A stretch of DNA of 64,000 nt from Methylorubrum thiocyanatum. Lineage in GTDB: Bacteria; Pseudomonadota; Alphaproteobacteria; Rhizobiales; Beijerinckiaceae. The stretch lies in the NCBI GenBank assembly GCA_014138645.1, contig JACJIB010000001.1:620001-684000 (forward strand), in the 5' to 3' direction. A program made the translations under genes and the position numbers. Each line of letters begins with the position of its first letter. Position 1 is the first letter of the stretch. The notes below the pieces were generated by a model, which was not told the DNA's origin, ran no database searches, and saw nothing but the letters and a program-made list of their open reading frames with translations. This document shows positions 24,086-33,114 of this stretch, piece after piece.

Positions 24086-24894
24086 CAGACCAGTTCCCTT
24101 CTGTGTTCGCGTGAGGTCGCGGCGCTCGCCGGCTCCTCGAAGGCGGCGGCTTCCTGCCCCGGCGCCACGTCACCCTCCGGCCCGTGCAGGTGCAGGCCGC
24201 ATTCCTTCTTGGATTCCTGCTCCCACCACCAGCGGCCGGCGCGCTCGTCCTCGCCGATCTTCACGGCGCGGGTGCAGGGCGCGCAGCCGATCGACGGGAA
24301 GCCGCGATCGTGCAGCGCGTTGTAGGGGATGAAATTGTCGCGCACGAAGCGATCGACGTCGGCGCGCGACCAATCGGCGAGCGGATTGACCTTGATCAGC
24401 CCGCGGCCCTCGTCGGCCTCGGCGAGCGGCGTGTCGGCCCGATTCGCGGATTGCCCGGCGCGAAGCCCGGTGAACCACGCCGCCGCGCCGGCGAGCGCCC
24501 GGCCCAGCGGCTCGACCTTGCGGAAGCCGCAGCAGGCCTGCCGCGCGGCCACCGAATGGCGGAAGCCGTTGATGCCCTCGCGCGCGACGAACTCTTCCTC
24601 CGCGACGCGCTCCGGCGCGTAGGCGCGGATGCGGATGCCGTAGGCGGCCTCCGTCTCGACCCAGACGTCGTAGGTCTCGGGGAAGAGCCGGCCGGTATCC
24701 AGCGTCACGATCTCCGTGCGGCCCTTGTTCAGGGCGAGCGCGTGCGTGAGCGCCTGATCCTCGATGCCGAGGCTGGTGGTGAAGACGAGCCGGCCCGGGA
24801 TGCGGTCCTCGACGAGGCGGATGCGCCCCCGGAGGTCCAGCCCCGCCATCTCGCTGGCGAGGTCCCCGGCCGCCCGGACGAGGGCAGCGGTCAT
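24085..24894 (-). CDS. cysH: Assimilatory APS reductase, iron-sulfur type
   Basis: The 269-residue product has the PP-loop region [11 protein letters not shown] (39-49) and two cysteine pairs, Cys121-Cys122 ([12 protein letters not shown]) and Cys204/Cys207 (SIGCAPCT), which bind the [4Fe-4S] cluster of APS reductases. Cys232 in KKECGLHLH is the catalytic thiol. It should reduce APS to sulfite with thioredoxin. PAPS reductases of the enterobacterial type lack this cluster, so APS is the likely substrate. ATG 24894 is chosen because an upstream extension to 25014 has no similarity to the family and would run into the promoter. Confidence 0.94.
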   Translation of the reverse strand: MTAALVRAAGDLASEMAGLDLRGRIRLVEDRIPGRLVFTTSLGIEDQALTHALALNKGRTEIVTLDTGRLFPETYDVWVETEAAYGIRIRAYAPERVAEEEFVAREGINGFRHSVAARQACCGFRKVEPLGRALAGAAAWFTGLRAGQSANRADTPLAEADEGRGLIKVNPLADWSRADVDRFVRDNFIPYNALHDRGFPSIGCAPCTRAVKIGEDERAGRWWWEQESKKECGLHLHGPEGDVAPGQEAAAFEEPASAATSREHRRELV

Positions 24895-24935
24895 GTGCGT
24901 AAAATCGGATTGCCTGCTTGTCGGAGTTCTGAAAT

Positions 24936-24960
24936 GTTCGCTATAACGAACGCTGTCAAG
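24936..24960 (-). promoter_or_regulatory. cysH upstream region: TTGACA box and inverted repeat
   Basis: On the minus strand a perfect TTGACA (24960-24955) lies 61 bases upstream of cysH. Just downstream is the inverted repeat GTTCG-N6-CGAAC (24951-24936), placed where a regulator would meet RNA polymerase. I could not define a -10 box at the right distance, so this is a candidate only. Confidence 0.4.
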
Positions 24961-25147
24961 GCGTCGGGGCTGCCGCACACGCAATCCACCGCTGCGGCGC
25001 GAATGAACCGGCAACGGCCTGCCCCACGAATCGTTGCCTGCTTAGAAAAGATTCTTCTCGACACAGCCTGTGAGCGGGCCGGTGGCCCCGCACGCGGGAG
25101 CCGCCTTCGAGAGACCCTCCTCGCCACCCACTTCGGAGAGGCCGCCC

Positions 25148-25651
25148 TTGGACTCGATCGACCTGAAGATCCTCGCGCTCCTGCAGAAGGATGCCACGCT
25201 CTCCATCGCCGCCATCGGCGAGCAGGTCGGGCTGTCGCAGACGCCCTGCTGGAAGCGGATCCAGCGCCTTGAGGCCGACGGCGTGATCGACCGGCGGGTC
25301 GCCGTGCTCGACCCGGTGAAGCTCGGGCTCGGCCTCACCGTCTTCGTCTCCATCGAGACGGCGGACCACTCGAAGGACTGGCTGGAGCAGTTCGCCGGCC
25401 GCATCTCGGCGATGCCGGAGGTGCTGGAATTCTACCGCATGGCCGGCGACGTCGATTACATGCTGCGCGTCGTGGTGGCCGACATGGCCGCCTACGACAC
25501 CTTCTACAAGAACCTGATCGCCACCCTTCCCCTCAAGAACGTGACCTCGCGCTTCGCCATGGAAAAGGTGAAGTCGACCACCGCCCTGCCGCTGCCGGCC
25601 CCGCCGCCGCGGGGGCGCGCCGAGCCGCGCCTCGCGGTGGTTGGAGAATAA
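25148..25651 (+). CDS. Lrp/AsnC-family transcriptional regulator
   Basis: The 167-residue product begins MDSIDLKILALLQKDATLSI with a winged helix-turn-helix (IAAIGEQVGLSQTPCWKRIQ), then an Lrp/AsnC ligand-binding (RAM) domain with FYRMAGDVDYMLRVVV. I start it at TTG 25148, 7 bases after GGAGAGG; an upstream GTG (25070) would add an unstructured tail. It lies between divergent cysH and cysJ, so a role in regulating sulfur assimilation is an attractive inference, but Lrp proteins often respond to amino acids and the target is not proved. Confidence 0.88.
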   Translation: MDSIDLKILALLQKDATLSIAAIGEQVGLSQTPCWKRIQRLEADGVIDRRVAVLDPVKLGLGLTVFVSIETADHSKDWLEQFAGRISAMPEVLEFYRMAGDVDYMLRVVVADMAAYDTFYKNLIATLPLKNVTSRFAMEKVKSTTALPLPAPPPRGRAEPRLAVVGE

Positions 25652-25684
25652 TCTTCCTTTTTGCGGCGCAACAACGAATAATCT
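25646..25684 (+). repeat. Two 9-base direct repeats upstream of cysJ
   Basis: GAATAATCT occurs at 25646-25654 and 25676-25684, 30 bases apart (about three helical turns), in the AT-rich stretch between the Lrp-family gene and cysJ. The spacing on one face of the helix fits binding of a dimeric or multimeric regulator such as an Lrp protein. This is inferred from position only. Confidence 0.45.
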
Positions 25685-25751
25685 CTTCTCTCTGCGGGGC
25701 GTTCTTTAAAACGGACGTTTCGACGTTGACAGCGGCGCTCCGGCGGACGAC

Positions 25752-27539
25752 ATGGCACCCACGATGTCCAGGCAAGCACTCCTCCCCCGCACGGCTCCGT
25801 TCGGAGACCAGGAACGGGCCCATCTCGACGCGGCGCTCGGCGCGGCGACGCCGATCCAGCGCGCGTGGCTGACCGGCTTCCTCGCCGGTCTCGACGCGGC
25901 TTCCGGCCAGCCGGCCGCGGCGGCTCCGGCCCCCGCCGCGCCCCCGAAGGCGGCCGAGCCGCTGACGATCCTGTTCGCCTCCGAATCGGGCAATTCCGAA
26001 AAGCTCGCGGGCGACGTGAGCAAGATCGCGCGCAAGCAGGGCTTCAAGCCGAAGGTCGTGGACTTCGCCGACCTCGACCTCGCCACGCTGCCCAAGGCCG
26101 GCAAGGTCATCGCCATCGCCGCGACCTGGGGCGAGGGCGAGCCGCCCGCCCGCGCGGTGCGGGCCTATGGCGAGCTGATGAGCGATGCGGCGCCGCGGTT
26201 GGACGGTGTGCAGTTCGGCGTCCTGGCGCTCGGCGATACCAGCTACGCGGAGTTCTGCGCGATCGGGAAGGCGCTCGATGCCCGCTTCGAGGCGCTCGGC
26301 GCCCAGCGCGCCTACGACCGCGCCGACCTCGACCTCGATTTCGACAAGCCGGCCGCCGACTGGATCAAGGGCGCGCTGAAGGCGCTGGCCCCGGCCGAGG
26401 CTCCGAGCGGCAATGTCGTGGCGGTCGATTTCCGCGCCGGCAGCGAGGACGAGGACGCCGAGGTCAGCCGCGACCCGGTGGTGGTCGAGGTGATCGACCA
26501 CGTGAACCTCAACTCCTCGCGCTCCGACAAGGAGACGATCCACCTCGCCCTCGAATTCGAGGACGGAGCGCCAGCCTACGAGCCGGGCGATTCGCTGGAG
26601 ATCTTCCCGGAGAACGATCCGCAGCTCGTGGACGAGATCCTGCGCGCGACCGGCCTCAGCGGCGACGAGGGTCTGCGCAAGGCGCTGCTGGCCGAGCGGG
26701 ACATCACCACGCTCTCGCCGACCACGGTCGAGCGCTTCGCCAAGGCCACGGGCCATGCCGACGCGCAAAAGTTCGTAGAGAGCGGCGAGGTGAAGGCCTG
26801 GATCGAGGGCCGGCACCTGATCGACCTGATCGAGCGCTTCCCCGCCGAGCTGACCGCCGAGCACCTCAACACCGTGACCCGGCCGCTGCCGCCGCGGGCC
26901 TATTCCATCGCCTCCTCGCGCAAGGAAGTCGGCGACGAGGTCCATCTCACCATCGCCGCCGTGCGCTACGAGACCCACGGCCGCGCCCGCTCCGGTGTCG
27001 CCTCCGTGCATGTCGCCGACCGCATCAAGAACGGCGCCAAGCTGCGGGTGCGGGTGAAGCCCAACAAGCATTTCCGCCTGCCGTCCGACCCCGCGACCGA
27101 CATCATCATGGTCGGCCCCGGCACCGGCGTCGCCCCGTTCCGCGCCTTCGTGCAGGAGCGCCGCGCCACCGAGGCCCCCGGCCGCTCCTGGCTGTTCTTC
27201 GGCGACCGCCACTTCACCCACGACTTCCTGTACCAGCTCGAATGGCAGGACGCGCTGGAGGACGGCTCGCTCGCCAAGATCGACGTGGCCTTCTCCCGCG
27301 ACCAGCCGGAGAAGATCTACGTGCAGGACCGGATCGACCAGAACGCCGCCGAGGTGGTGGCGTGGCTCGATGGCGGTGCCCATTTCTACGTCTGCGGCGA
27401 TGCCAAGAACATGGCCAAGGACGTGCGCGCCGCGGTGGTGCGGGCCTTCGAGAGCGTGAAGGGCCTCAGCAGCGCCGATGCCGAGGCGCATGTCGCGTCG
27501 CTGGAACGGGCGAAGCGCTACCAGCAGGACGTTTACTGA
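25752..27539 (+). CDS. cysJ: NADPH-sulfite reductase flavoprotein (alpha subunit)
   Basis: The 595-residue product has an N-terminal stretch of about 70 residues, a flavodoxin-like FMN domain (TILFASESGNSEKLAGDVSK, AATWGEGEPPARA), a linker, an FAD domain (RAYSIASSRKEVGDEVHLTI) and an NADP domain (IMVGPGTGVAPFRAFVQERR, YVCGDAKNMAKDV). It passes electrons from NADPH to the siroheme subunit CysI encoded next. The order CysJ then CysI on one strand is the usual one. Translation may begin at ATG 25752 or ATG 25764. Confidence 0.92.
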   Translation: MAPTMSRQALLPRTAPFGDQERAHLDAALGAATPIQRAWLTGFLAGLDAASGQPAAAAPAPAAPPKAAEPLTILFASESGNSEKLAGDVSKIARKQGFKPKVVDFADLDLATLPKAGKVIAIAATWGEGEPPARAVRAYGELMSDAAPRLDGVQFGVLALGDTSYAEFCAIGKALDARFEALGAQRAYDRADLDLDFDKPAADWIKGALKALAPAEAPSGNVVAVDFRAGSEDEDAEVSRDPVVVEVIDHVNLNSSRSDKETIHLALEFEDGAPAYEPGDSLEIFPENDPQLVDEILRATGLSGDEGLRKALLAERDITTLSPTTVERFAKATGHADAQKFVESGEVKAWIEGRHLIDLIERFPAELTAEHLNTVTRPLPPRAYSIASSRKEVGDEVHLTIAAVRYETHGRARSGVASVHVADRIKNGAKLRVRVKPNKHFRLPSDPATDIIMVGPGTGVAPFRAFVQERRATEAPGRSWLFFGDRHFTHDFLYQLEWQDALEDGSLAKIDVAFSRDQPEKIYVQDRIDQNAAEVVAWLDGGAHFYVCGDAKNMAKDVRAAVVRAFESVKGLSSADAEAHVASLERAKRYQQDVY

Positions 27540-27553
27540 GCGCACGCCGTAAG

Positions 27554-27710
27554 CCCTCTCCCCTCTGCGGGGGAGGGTGGCCCCCGGAGGGGGCCGGGTG
27601 AGGGGAACCCGGCTTCCGGAGATTTCGCGGCGGGCGCGGCCAAGCTGCTCCGTCGCTCCCCTCTCCCGCCTCGCATCCGCGAGGCACTCTCCCCCGCAGA
27701 GGGGGGAGGG
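27554..27710. repeat. Intergenic palindromic element between cysJ and cysI
   Basis: CCCCTCTGCGGGGGAG (27560-27575) recurs as its perfect complement CTCCCCCGCAGAGGGG (27689-27704). Smaller hairpins sit between them: GGCCCCC-GGA-GGGGGCC (27579-27595) and CCTCGC-ATCC-GCGAGG (27669-27684). The composition resembles intergenic repeats common in Rhizobiales genomes. It could form one large stem in the cysJ-cysI message and reduce or set cysI expression (inference). Confidence 0.7.
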
Positions 27711-27732
27711 TCGAAGGTATCGGATCACCGCC

Positions 27733-29571
27733 ATGGACGACCACAAGCCGATCGACACGCCTGACGGCCCCGCCGTGGACACGCCCGGCATCGGCGCGCA
27801 CCGCTACGAGGCGCCGCCGACCGACCGTCCGATCACCGAGGCCGAGGCCGCGCGGGCCGCCGGGCTCGCGCATAACGAGCACCTGAAGATCGCCAGCCGC
27901 TACCTGCGCGGGGGCTTGGCCGACGGGCTCCTCAAGCACGCCACCGGCGCGATCTCCGAGGATGACGGCCAGCTCGTCAAGTTCCACGGCATGTACATGC
28001 AGGACGACCGGGACATCCGGGCGGAGCGCACCAAGAAGAAGCTCGAGAAGGCCTTCAGCTTCATGATCCGCCTGCGCATCGCGGGCGGCGTCGTGACGCC
28101 GAAGCAGTGGCTGATCCTCGACGACATCGCCACGACCTATGCCGGCAACGCGCTGCGCGCGACCACGCGCCAGACGTTCCAGTATCACGGCGTGATCAAG
28201 TCGAACCTCAAGCGCACCATGGCGGCGATCGACTCGGCGCTGCTCGACACCATCGCCGCCTGCGGCGACGTCAACCGCAACGTCATGGCGGCGACGAACC
28301 CGGCCCAGGCCGGGGCGCACAAGGCCGCGCTGCAGCTCGCCAAGGACATCTCCGACACCCTGCTGCCGAAGACCGGCGCGTGGCGCGAGATCTGGCTCGA
28401 CGGCGAGCGCGTGGTCGGCGGGGAGGACGAGGCCGAGGTCGAGCCGGTCTACGGCAAGACCTACCTGCCGCGGAAGTTCAAGACCGTGGTGGCGGTGCCG
28501 CCCTCGAACGAGGTCGACATCTTCGCCCACGACCTCGGCTTCATCGCGATCCTCGACAAGAAGAACCGGGTGACGGGCTGGAACGTGACCGTCGGCGGCG
28601 GCATGGGCATGACCCATGGCGAGACCGACACCTTCCCGCGCACCGCCGACGTCCTCGGCTTCGTGAAGCCCGAGGATGCCCTGAAGGCGGCCGAAGCGGT
28701 GATGACGGTCCAGCGCGACTGGGGCAACCGGAAGAACCGCAAGAACGCGCGGCTCAAGTACACGATCGAGCGCTTCGGCCTCGACGCGTTCCGGGCAGAG
28801 GTCGAGAAGCGGATCGGAAAGAAGCTGGAGGCTCCGAAGCCCTTCACCTTCGAGAACAACGGCGACCGCTACGGCTGGGTCGAGGGCGAGGACGGGCGCC
28901 ACCACCTGACGCTCTACGTGCCGTCGGGCCGGATCAAGGACATCGACGGCGGACCGCAATTTCTGTCGGGCCTGCGCCGTATCGCCGAGGTGCACGAGGG
29001 CGATTTCCGCCTCACCGGCAACCAGAACGTCATCATCGCCAACGTGCCGGCGGCCAAGCGCGCCGAGATCGATGCCCTGGTCGACGAGTACGGCCTGACT
29101 CGGGGCGCCTCGGCGATCCGCCGCAACTCGATCGCCTGCGTCGCGCTGCCGACCTGCGGCCTCGCGCTCGCCGAGAGCGAGCGCTACCTGCCCGACCTGC
29201 TCACCGAGCTGGAGGAGAGCCTCGCCCGCCACGGGTTGCAGGACGAGCCCATCACGATCCGCTCGACCGGCTGCCCCAACGGCTGCGCCCGGCCGTTCAT
29301 CTCGGAAATCGGCCTCGTCGGCCGCGGCCCCGAGCGCTACCACCTCTATCTCGGCGCCGCCTTCGACGGCTCCCGTCTGAGCAAGCTCTACCGCGAAGAC
29401 GTGCTCGCCAGCGAGATCAAGGACACGCTGGATCCGCTGTTCGCCGCCTATGCCAAAGACCGGCAGCCGGGCGAGCATTTCGGGGATTTCGTGATCCGGG
29501 CCGGCTTCGTGGCCAAGACCAGCAACGGGCCGGACTTCCACGAGCGGACGGGTCCGCTGCGAGCGGCCTGA
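27733..29571 (+). CDS. cysI: Sulfite reductase hemoprotein (beta subunit), siroheme and Fe-S
   Basis: The 612-residue product is a sulfite/nitrite reductase family enzyme. Four cysteines, Cys469 and Cys475 (CVALPTC) and Cys514 and Cys518 (CPNGC), bind the [4Fe-4S] cluster coupled to siroheme. RATTRQTFQYHGVIK and the repeated half with LTGNQNVIIAN are the anion-binding segments. With CysJ it reduces sulfite to sulfide by six electrons. ATG 27733 was chosen because the upstream extension is the palindromic repeat. The cys genes flanking it support sulfite rather than nitrite as substrate. Confidence 0.95.
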   Translation: MDDHKPIDTPDGPAVDTPGIGAHRYEAPPTDRPITEAEAARAAGLAHNEHLKIASRYLRGGLADGLLKHATGAISEDDGQLVKFHGMYMQDDRDIRAERTKKKLEKAFSFMIRLRIAGGVVTPKQWLILDDIATTYAGNALRATTRQTFQYHGVIKSNLKRTMAAIDSALLDTIAACGDVNRNVMAATNPAQAGAHKAALQLAKDISDTLLPKTGAWREIWLDGERVVGGEDEAEVEPVYGKTYLPRKFKTVVAVPPSNEVDIFAHDLGFIAILDKKNRVTGWNVTVGGGMGMTHGETDTFPRTADVLGFVKPEDALKAAEAVMTVQRDWGNRKNRKNARLKYTIERFGLDAFRAEVEKRIGKKLEAPKPFTFENNGDRYGWVEGEDGRHHLTLYVPSGRIKDIDGGPQFLSGLRRIAEVHEGDFRLTGNQNVIIANVPAAKRAEIDALVDEYGLTRGASAIRRNSIACVALPTCGLALAESERYLPDLLTELEESLARHGLQDEPITIRSTGCPNGCARPFISEIGLVGRGPERYHLYLGAAFDGSRLSKLYREDVLASEIKDTLDPLFAAYAKDRQPGEHFGDFVIRAGFVAKTSNGPDFHERTGPLRAA

Positions 29572-29642
29572 CGGCTTTTCTCAGGCGGACGGCCGGGGTG
29601 GATTCTCCGGCCCTGCGCGGCCGTCGCGGTGGTGGGGTCGCT

Positions 29643-30500
29643 TCAGACCGGCACCACCGCGACGTTGTCGATGAGCCGTGTCCGGCCGAGATAGGCCGCC
29701 ACCAGCACCCGCGCCTCGCGCTCGGCCCGGGCCACGGGCGCGAGCGTCTGCGCGTCGCGCACCTCCAGATACTGCACCGGCCCGAACCCTGCCGCTTCCA
29801 GCGCGGCGATACCCTCGGCCACGAGCGGGGCGGCCTCGGCGCCGCGGGCGAGGCGCCCGGCCATGTCGGCGAGCACCGCGTGCAGGCGCGGCGCGGTTTC
29901 GCGCTCGCGCGGCGTGAGGTAGCGGTTGCGCGAGGACAGGGCGAGGCCGTCCGTCTCGCGGAGCGTCGGCACTCCCTCGATGGTCACCGCCAGATCGAGG
30001 TCGCGGACGACCGAGCGGATCACCTGCAACTGCTGAAAGTCCTTCTCGCCGAACAGGGCCACATCGGGTCGGACTTGGTTGATGAGCTTGGTCACCACAG
30101 TGGCGACGCCGGAGAAATGTCCGGGTCGGACCGCGCCGCACAGACCCTCCGCCGCCGGGCCGGGCTCGATGCGCGTCGAGAAACCTGACGGGTACATGGT
30201 CTCGACGGAGGGGAGCCACGCCGCATCGGCGCCAGCCCGCGAGAGCAGGCCGAGGTCGGTTTCCGTATCGCGGGGGTAGCGCGCAAAATCCTCGTTCGGG
30301 CCGAACTGGGTCGGGTTCACGAAGATGCTGACGACCGCCCGCCGGCCGATCGCCTTGGCATGCGCCACGAGCGCGAGGTGGCCCGCATGCAGCGCGCCCA
30401 TGGTCGGTACCAGCACGATCCGGTCGCCGCCCTGACGCCACGCGTCGACCCGCGCGCGCAGGGCCTCAAGGGTGTCGAAGCGGAGGGTGGTGTCGGACAT
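29643..30500 (-). CDS. panC: Pantothenate synthetase
   Basis: The 285-residue product joins pantoate and beta-alanine using ATP in the coenzyme A pathway. VPTMGALHAGHLALV holds the HIGH-like ATP site, followed by VSIFVNPTQFGPNEDFARYP, GEKDFQQLQVI, and LALSSRNRYLTPRER (KMSKS-like). The N terminus MSDTTLRFDTLEAL from ATG 30500 is typical; ATG 30515 would add five residues. It converges with cysI across about 70 bases. No other pan genes are in the window. Confidence 0.95.
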   Translation of the reverse strand: MSDTTLRFDTLEALRARVDAWRQGGDRIVLVPTMGALHAGHLALVAHAKAIGRRAVVSIFVNPTQFGPNEDFARYPRDTETDLGLLSRAGADAAWLPSVETMYPSGFSTRIEPGPAAEGLCGAVRPGHFSGVATVVTKLINQVRPDVALFGEKDFQQLQVIRSVVRDLDLAVTIEGVPTLRETDGLALSSRNRYLTPRERETAPRLHAVLADMAGRLARGAEAAPLVAEGIAALEAAGFGPVQYLEVRDAQTLAPVARAEREARVLVAAYLGRTRLIDNVAVVPV

Positions 30501-30578
30501 CGGGCGGCTCGGCATGGGGATACACGCGCGGCACAGGTAAGCCCCCCGGTCGCGGGACGCCAGCGTTTCACCCGCCGC

Positions 30579-30935
30579 TCATGGGCAGTAGCGCAGGGGC
30601 CGGTCGAACGGGTCGTCGTATCCGAGGCCGGGGCGGAAGCCGTAATAGCTCGGTTTGCCGAGACCGTATTCCGAGCCGACATAGCTCGGATCGTCCGGCG
30701 CGTTGGTCGGCACCGGGGCGATGCGCGGCGCGCAAGCCGCAAGACGTCGCGGCCGGAGCCGGGGCGGACCGTCGCTCAAGGCATCCCCGTCACCGCGGGG
30801 GAAGAAGCGCGGCGCCGGGAGCGGCCCGGCGGATGGACCCGGCTCGAACGGCGGCAGGTCGGCGGCGGCGGCGGACGCGCCAAGGAGGCCGACGGCGAGA
30901 AGGGCGCCGAGGGCCTGCTGCCAACCGCCCGTCAT
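30579..30935 (-). CDS. Secreted hypothetical protein, 118 residues
   Basis: The product begins MTGGWQQALGALLAVGLLGA and has a signal peptide cleaved near ASAAAA-DLPP. The mature part is proline-, glycine- and tyrosine-rich with a C-terminal GSEYGLGKPSYYGFRPGLGY and a cysteine near the end (RYCP), but no recognised domain. A second Cys at about 68 could form a disulfide with it in the periplasm. I do not recognise the family. Confidence 0.7.
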   Translation of the reverse strand: MTGGWQQALGALLAVGLLGASAAAADLPPFEPGPSAGPLPAPRFFPRGDGDALSDGPPRLRPRRLAACAPRIAPVPTNAPDDPSYVGSEYGLGKPSYYGFRPGLGYDDPFDRPLRYCP

Positions 30936-30998
30936 CGCATCGCTCTCCCGCTCCCACGCACGATGCCTCGCAGGTCATGGTGAACGGATCGTTACCGC

Positions 30999-31604
30999 TC
31001 ACGCCCGCGGATAGACGATGACCGAGAGGTAGGTCATCGGCGTCTTGAGCAGTTTGGCCGGGCCGTGAAGGCCGTTCGAATCGAACATCAGCGCGTCGCC
31101 GGGCTCGAGGTGATAGTCCTGGCCCGAGTGGTGATAGATCACCTCGCCGGTCAGCATGTAGATGAACTCCGTGCCGATGTGGCGGAAGCTCGTATAGGCC
31201 TCGGCCTCGTCCTGCAGGGTGATGAAGTAGGGCTCGACCACCACGTCGCCGCGGATGCCGGCGCCGAGCAGTTCGTAGAGATGCCCGACCTTGGTGCCGC
31301 GCCGCTCGATCGGCACGCCCTGGCCGCGCTTCACGTGGCTGCAGTCGCGGGTCTCCTCGAAGGCGGCGAAGAGGGCGGTGATCGGCACGTTGAGGGCCGA
31401 GGCGATGGCGTTGATCGAGGCCAGGGAGGGCGAGATCGCGCCGTTCTCGATCTTGGAGATCATGCCCGGCGAGATGCCGGCGGCGCTCCCGAGATCGGCC
31501 ACCGACAGGTCGCGCTCGCGCCGCAGCACGCGGACCTGATGGCCCAGCGCCTTTTCCAGGGGGCGCTCCTCGACGACCGGCGCGTTCGACGCTGTGTTCA
31601 GCAT
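30999..31604 (-). CDS. XRE-family regulator with C-terminal cupin domain
   Basis: The 201-residue product has an N-terminal Cro/C1-type helix-turn-helix (LGHQVRVLRRERDLSVADLG, GISPGMISKIENGAISPSLAS) and a cupin domain at about 110-195 with metal- or ligand-binding histidines (HIGTEFIYMLTGEVIYHHSG, LEPGDALMFDSNGLHGP). Such regulators sense small molecules and control amine, sugar or amino-acid genes; the ligand here is unknown. ATG 31604 follows AGGGATCC. The neighbouring genes give no clear regulon. Confidence 0.88.
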   Translation of the reverse strand: MLNTASNAPVVEERPLEKALGHQVRVLRRERDLSVADLGSAAGISPGMISKIENGAISPSLASINAIASALNVPITALFAAFEETRDCSHVKRGQGVPIERRGTKVGHLYELLGAGIRGDVVVEPYFITLQDEAEAYTSFRHIGTEFIYMLTGEVIYHHSGQDYHLEPGDALMFDSNGLHGPAKLLKTPMTYLSVIVYPRA

Positions 31605-31711
31605 GGATCCCTGGCAACTCCTCACGCCGCTGCGGCGCGAAAATCATTATGGCGCAGGATTTCGAGGACGCCACCGGGCATGGTCGGGTGAGGACTGGCC
31701 GTGAGTGGAGA

Positions 31712-32770
31712 CTACCATTTGGGATCGAGCGCGTCCGAGCCCACTTTTTCCGTATTGGTCATCTCCGGCAGGAGGCTCGCGGCTGCCCGCCGTATCCTCA
31801 CGGGAAGCGCGGACAAATCATCCGCATCGAAGCGTCGGTTCGGGAGCCTCTCCGCCACCATCCCGGCGACGAGCTTGGCCTGAGCCTCGTCGCGCTGGCG
31901 CTTGGCCGGTTCCCGGTCTTCCCTGGTCGCCAGCCAAGCCTTGTGCAGGGCGAAGGCGCGTGGATCGGGCACCGACATCTCCAGCGGATATCCGCGATCG
32001 TCGATCACGACGACCCGGTCCTTCGGGCTGTTCACGAGCCAGGACAGTCCGTCGATCTCGACCGCGTGAAGATCGTCGTCACCCCCCAAGCAGGAGTGGC
32101 CAATATCCGCGAACGGGTTCTTGGAGACCGGCTTGATCAGATCGACCATGAAGCCGTCCCGGTTCACGGCACGAAAGCTTCGCCGGCCCATGAGCGTGAA
32201 CGAATTGTCGGCCTTCCGCAGGAGGCCAAGTAGACCTTCGTTCGAGAGGCCGGGGGCGGCGATCTTGAGTTTTCGGCGTGCGTCGAGGAGCAAATCGACG
32301 TCGCCGGTTGCGACCAGACCACTGTCGATCCGAACTCCGGCCATGCGCTCATAGGCGTAGAGCGCATGGGTGCCGACGACATGGATTGCCCGCCCGAGCA
32401 GTCCCGATCCATCGAGTTGACGCAGCAGGCGCGCTCCGACCATCGGGATGCGACCGATCCCGAGCGCCCGGTTCACCGGGGACATCTCATCGAGCCGGTC
32501 CGCGAGACCGCGCACGAGATCACGCTGGCGCGTGCGTCCGCTCTGAAAGCTCTCGTAGATACGCTCGGTTTCGGGCGATTTCGGACCGAGTGAGCGATTG
32601 GCGCCGCGAAGCTTCCGATACAGGTAGGTCCTGCCCGCGACGGTCTTCCACGACATCGACCCGGCAAAGCGAGCGTCGAGTTGGCCACGCGCAACACGGT
32701 AGCCGCTGAAGACCTGCTCGACATCGATCATCTGACGGATTTGATCGTTCCGCAAGTCGCTGAAAAACAT
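31712..32770 (-). CDS. GSU2403-family nucleotidyltransferase-fold protein
   Basis: The 352-residue product resembles the NTP_transf_8/GSU2403 family: an N-terminal helical part, then a nucleotidyltransferase-like core near 130-230 with VGTHALYAYERMAGV and GLVATGDVDLLLDARR (the DVD metal site) and FMVDLIKPVSKN. Its biochemical role is unknown; related nucleotidyltransferase folds include toxins that modify RNA, but nothing here proves that. The gene is visibly less GC-rich than its neighbours, and a hairpin overlaps the region just before its start codon. It sits alone between an XRE-cupin gene and ssb, which suggests a small acquired islet. Confidence 0.7.
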   Translation of the reverse strand: MFFSDLRNDQIRQMIDVEQVFSGYRVARGQLDARFAGSMSWKTVAGRTYLYRKLRGANRSLGPKSPETERIYESFQSGRTRQRDLVRGLADRLDEMSPVNRALGIGRIPMVGARLLRQLDGSGLLGRAIHVVGTHALYAYERMAGVRIDSGLVATGDVDLLLDARRKLKIAAPGLSNEGLLGLLRKADNSFTLMGRRSFRAVNRDGFMVDLIKPVSKNPFADIGHSCLGGDDDLHAVEIDGLSWLVNSPKDRVVVIDDRGYPLEMSVPDPRAFALHKAWLATREDREPAKRQRDEAQAKLVAGMVAERLPNRRFDADDLSALPVRIRRAAASLLPEMTNTEKVGSDALDPKW

Positions 32771-32772
32771 GG

Positions 32773-32816
32773 ATTTAACCCCATCGACCGCGAAGGCGTG
32801 CCGACGAGGGTTAAAT
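32773..32816 (-). promoter_or_regulatory. Hairpin before the nucleotidyltransferase start codon
   Basis: ATTTAACCC (32773-32781) and GGGTTAAAT (32808-32816) are exact complements. On the minus strand the second half, GGGTTAAATCC, directly precedes the ATG (32770) and would occupy the ribosome binding region when paired. It could be an operator bound by the gene product or another factor, or a translation-repressing hairpin. Confidence 0.55.
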
Positions 32817-33060
32817 ATGGCCCGCGGCTGCGAAAAGCGGAAGAGACCGGATCGAAACGGCTGTCGCGGGGGGCTTGACCCTGACCGCCGATCATCCGGT
32901 CTCTCGGGGGCAGCCCTGCTTCGCAGAGTGGTCGATGGCGTTGCTCCCGCCTTTGTAGTCGCCTCTCGGACGAAAGGTTTCGTGATCGCGCCGTTTCGAG
33001 CGAGCCTGATCGAGAGGTCGGGAGAGGTACTCTTCTTCCCAGAGAGCGGCGAGCGAAATG

Positions 33061-33097
33061 GCGAAGGGACCGGCGCTGTCCGCGCCGGTCCCTTCGC
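33061..33097. repeat. Perfect 16-bp hairpin
   Basis: Bases 33061-33076 and 33082-33097 are exact reverse complements across a 5-base loop (TGTCC). No T-run follows on either strand. It lies 25 bases from the ssb terminator and could form a second terminator stem or a boundary of the islet carrying the nucleotidyltransferase. Confidence 0.7.
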
Positions 33098-33114
33098 CGA
33101 GCCGTCCTCGATTC

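Noticed and set aside
24085..25014. Long CysH start at 25014
   Set aside because: The extra 40 residues have no similarity to CysH and cover the promoter region.
25533..27791. Minus-strand frame of 752 codons opposite cysJ
   Set aside because: Composition and lack of any domain show it is an antisense artefact of high GC; cysJ has full domain support.
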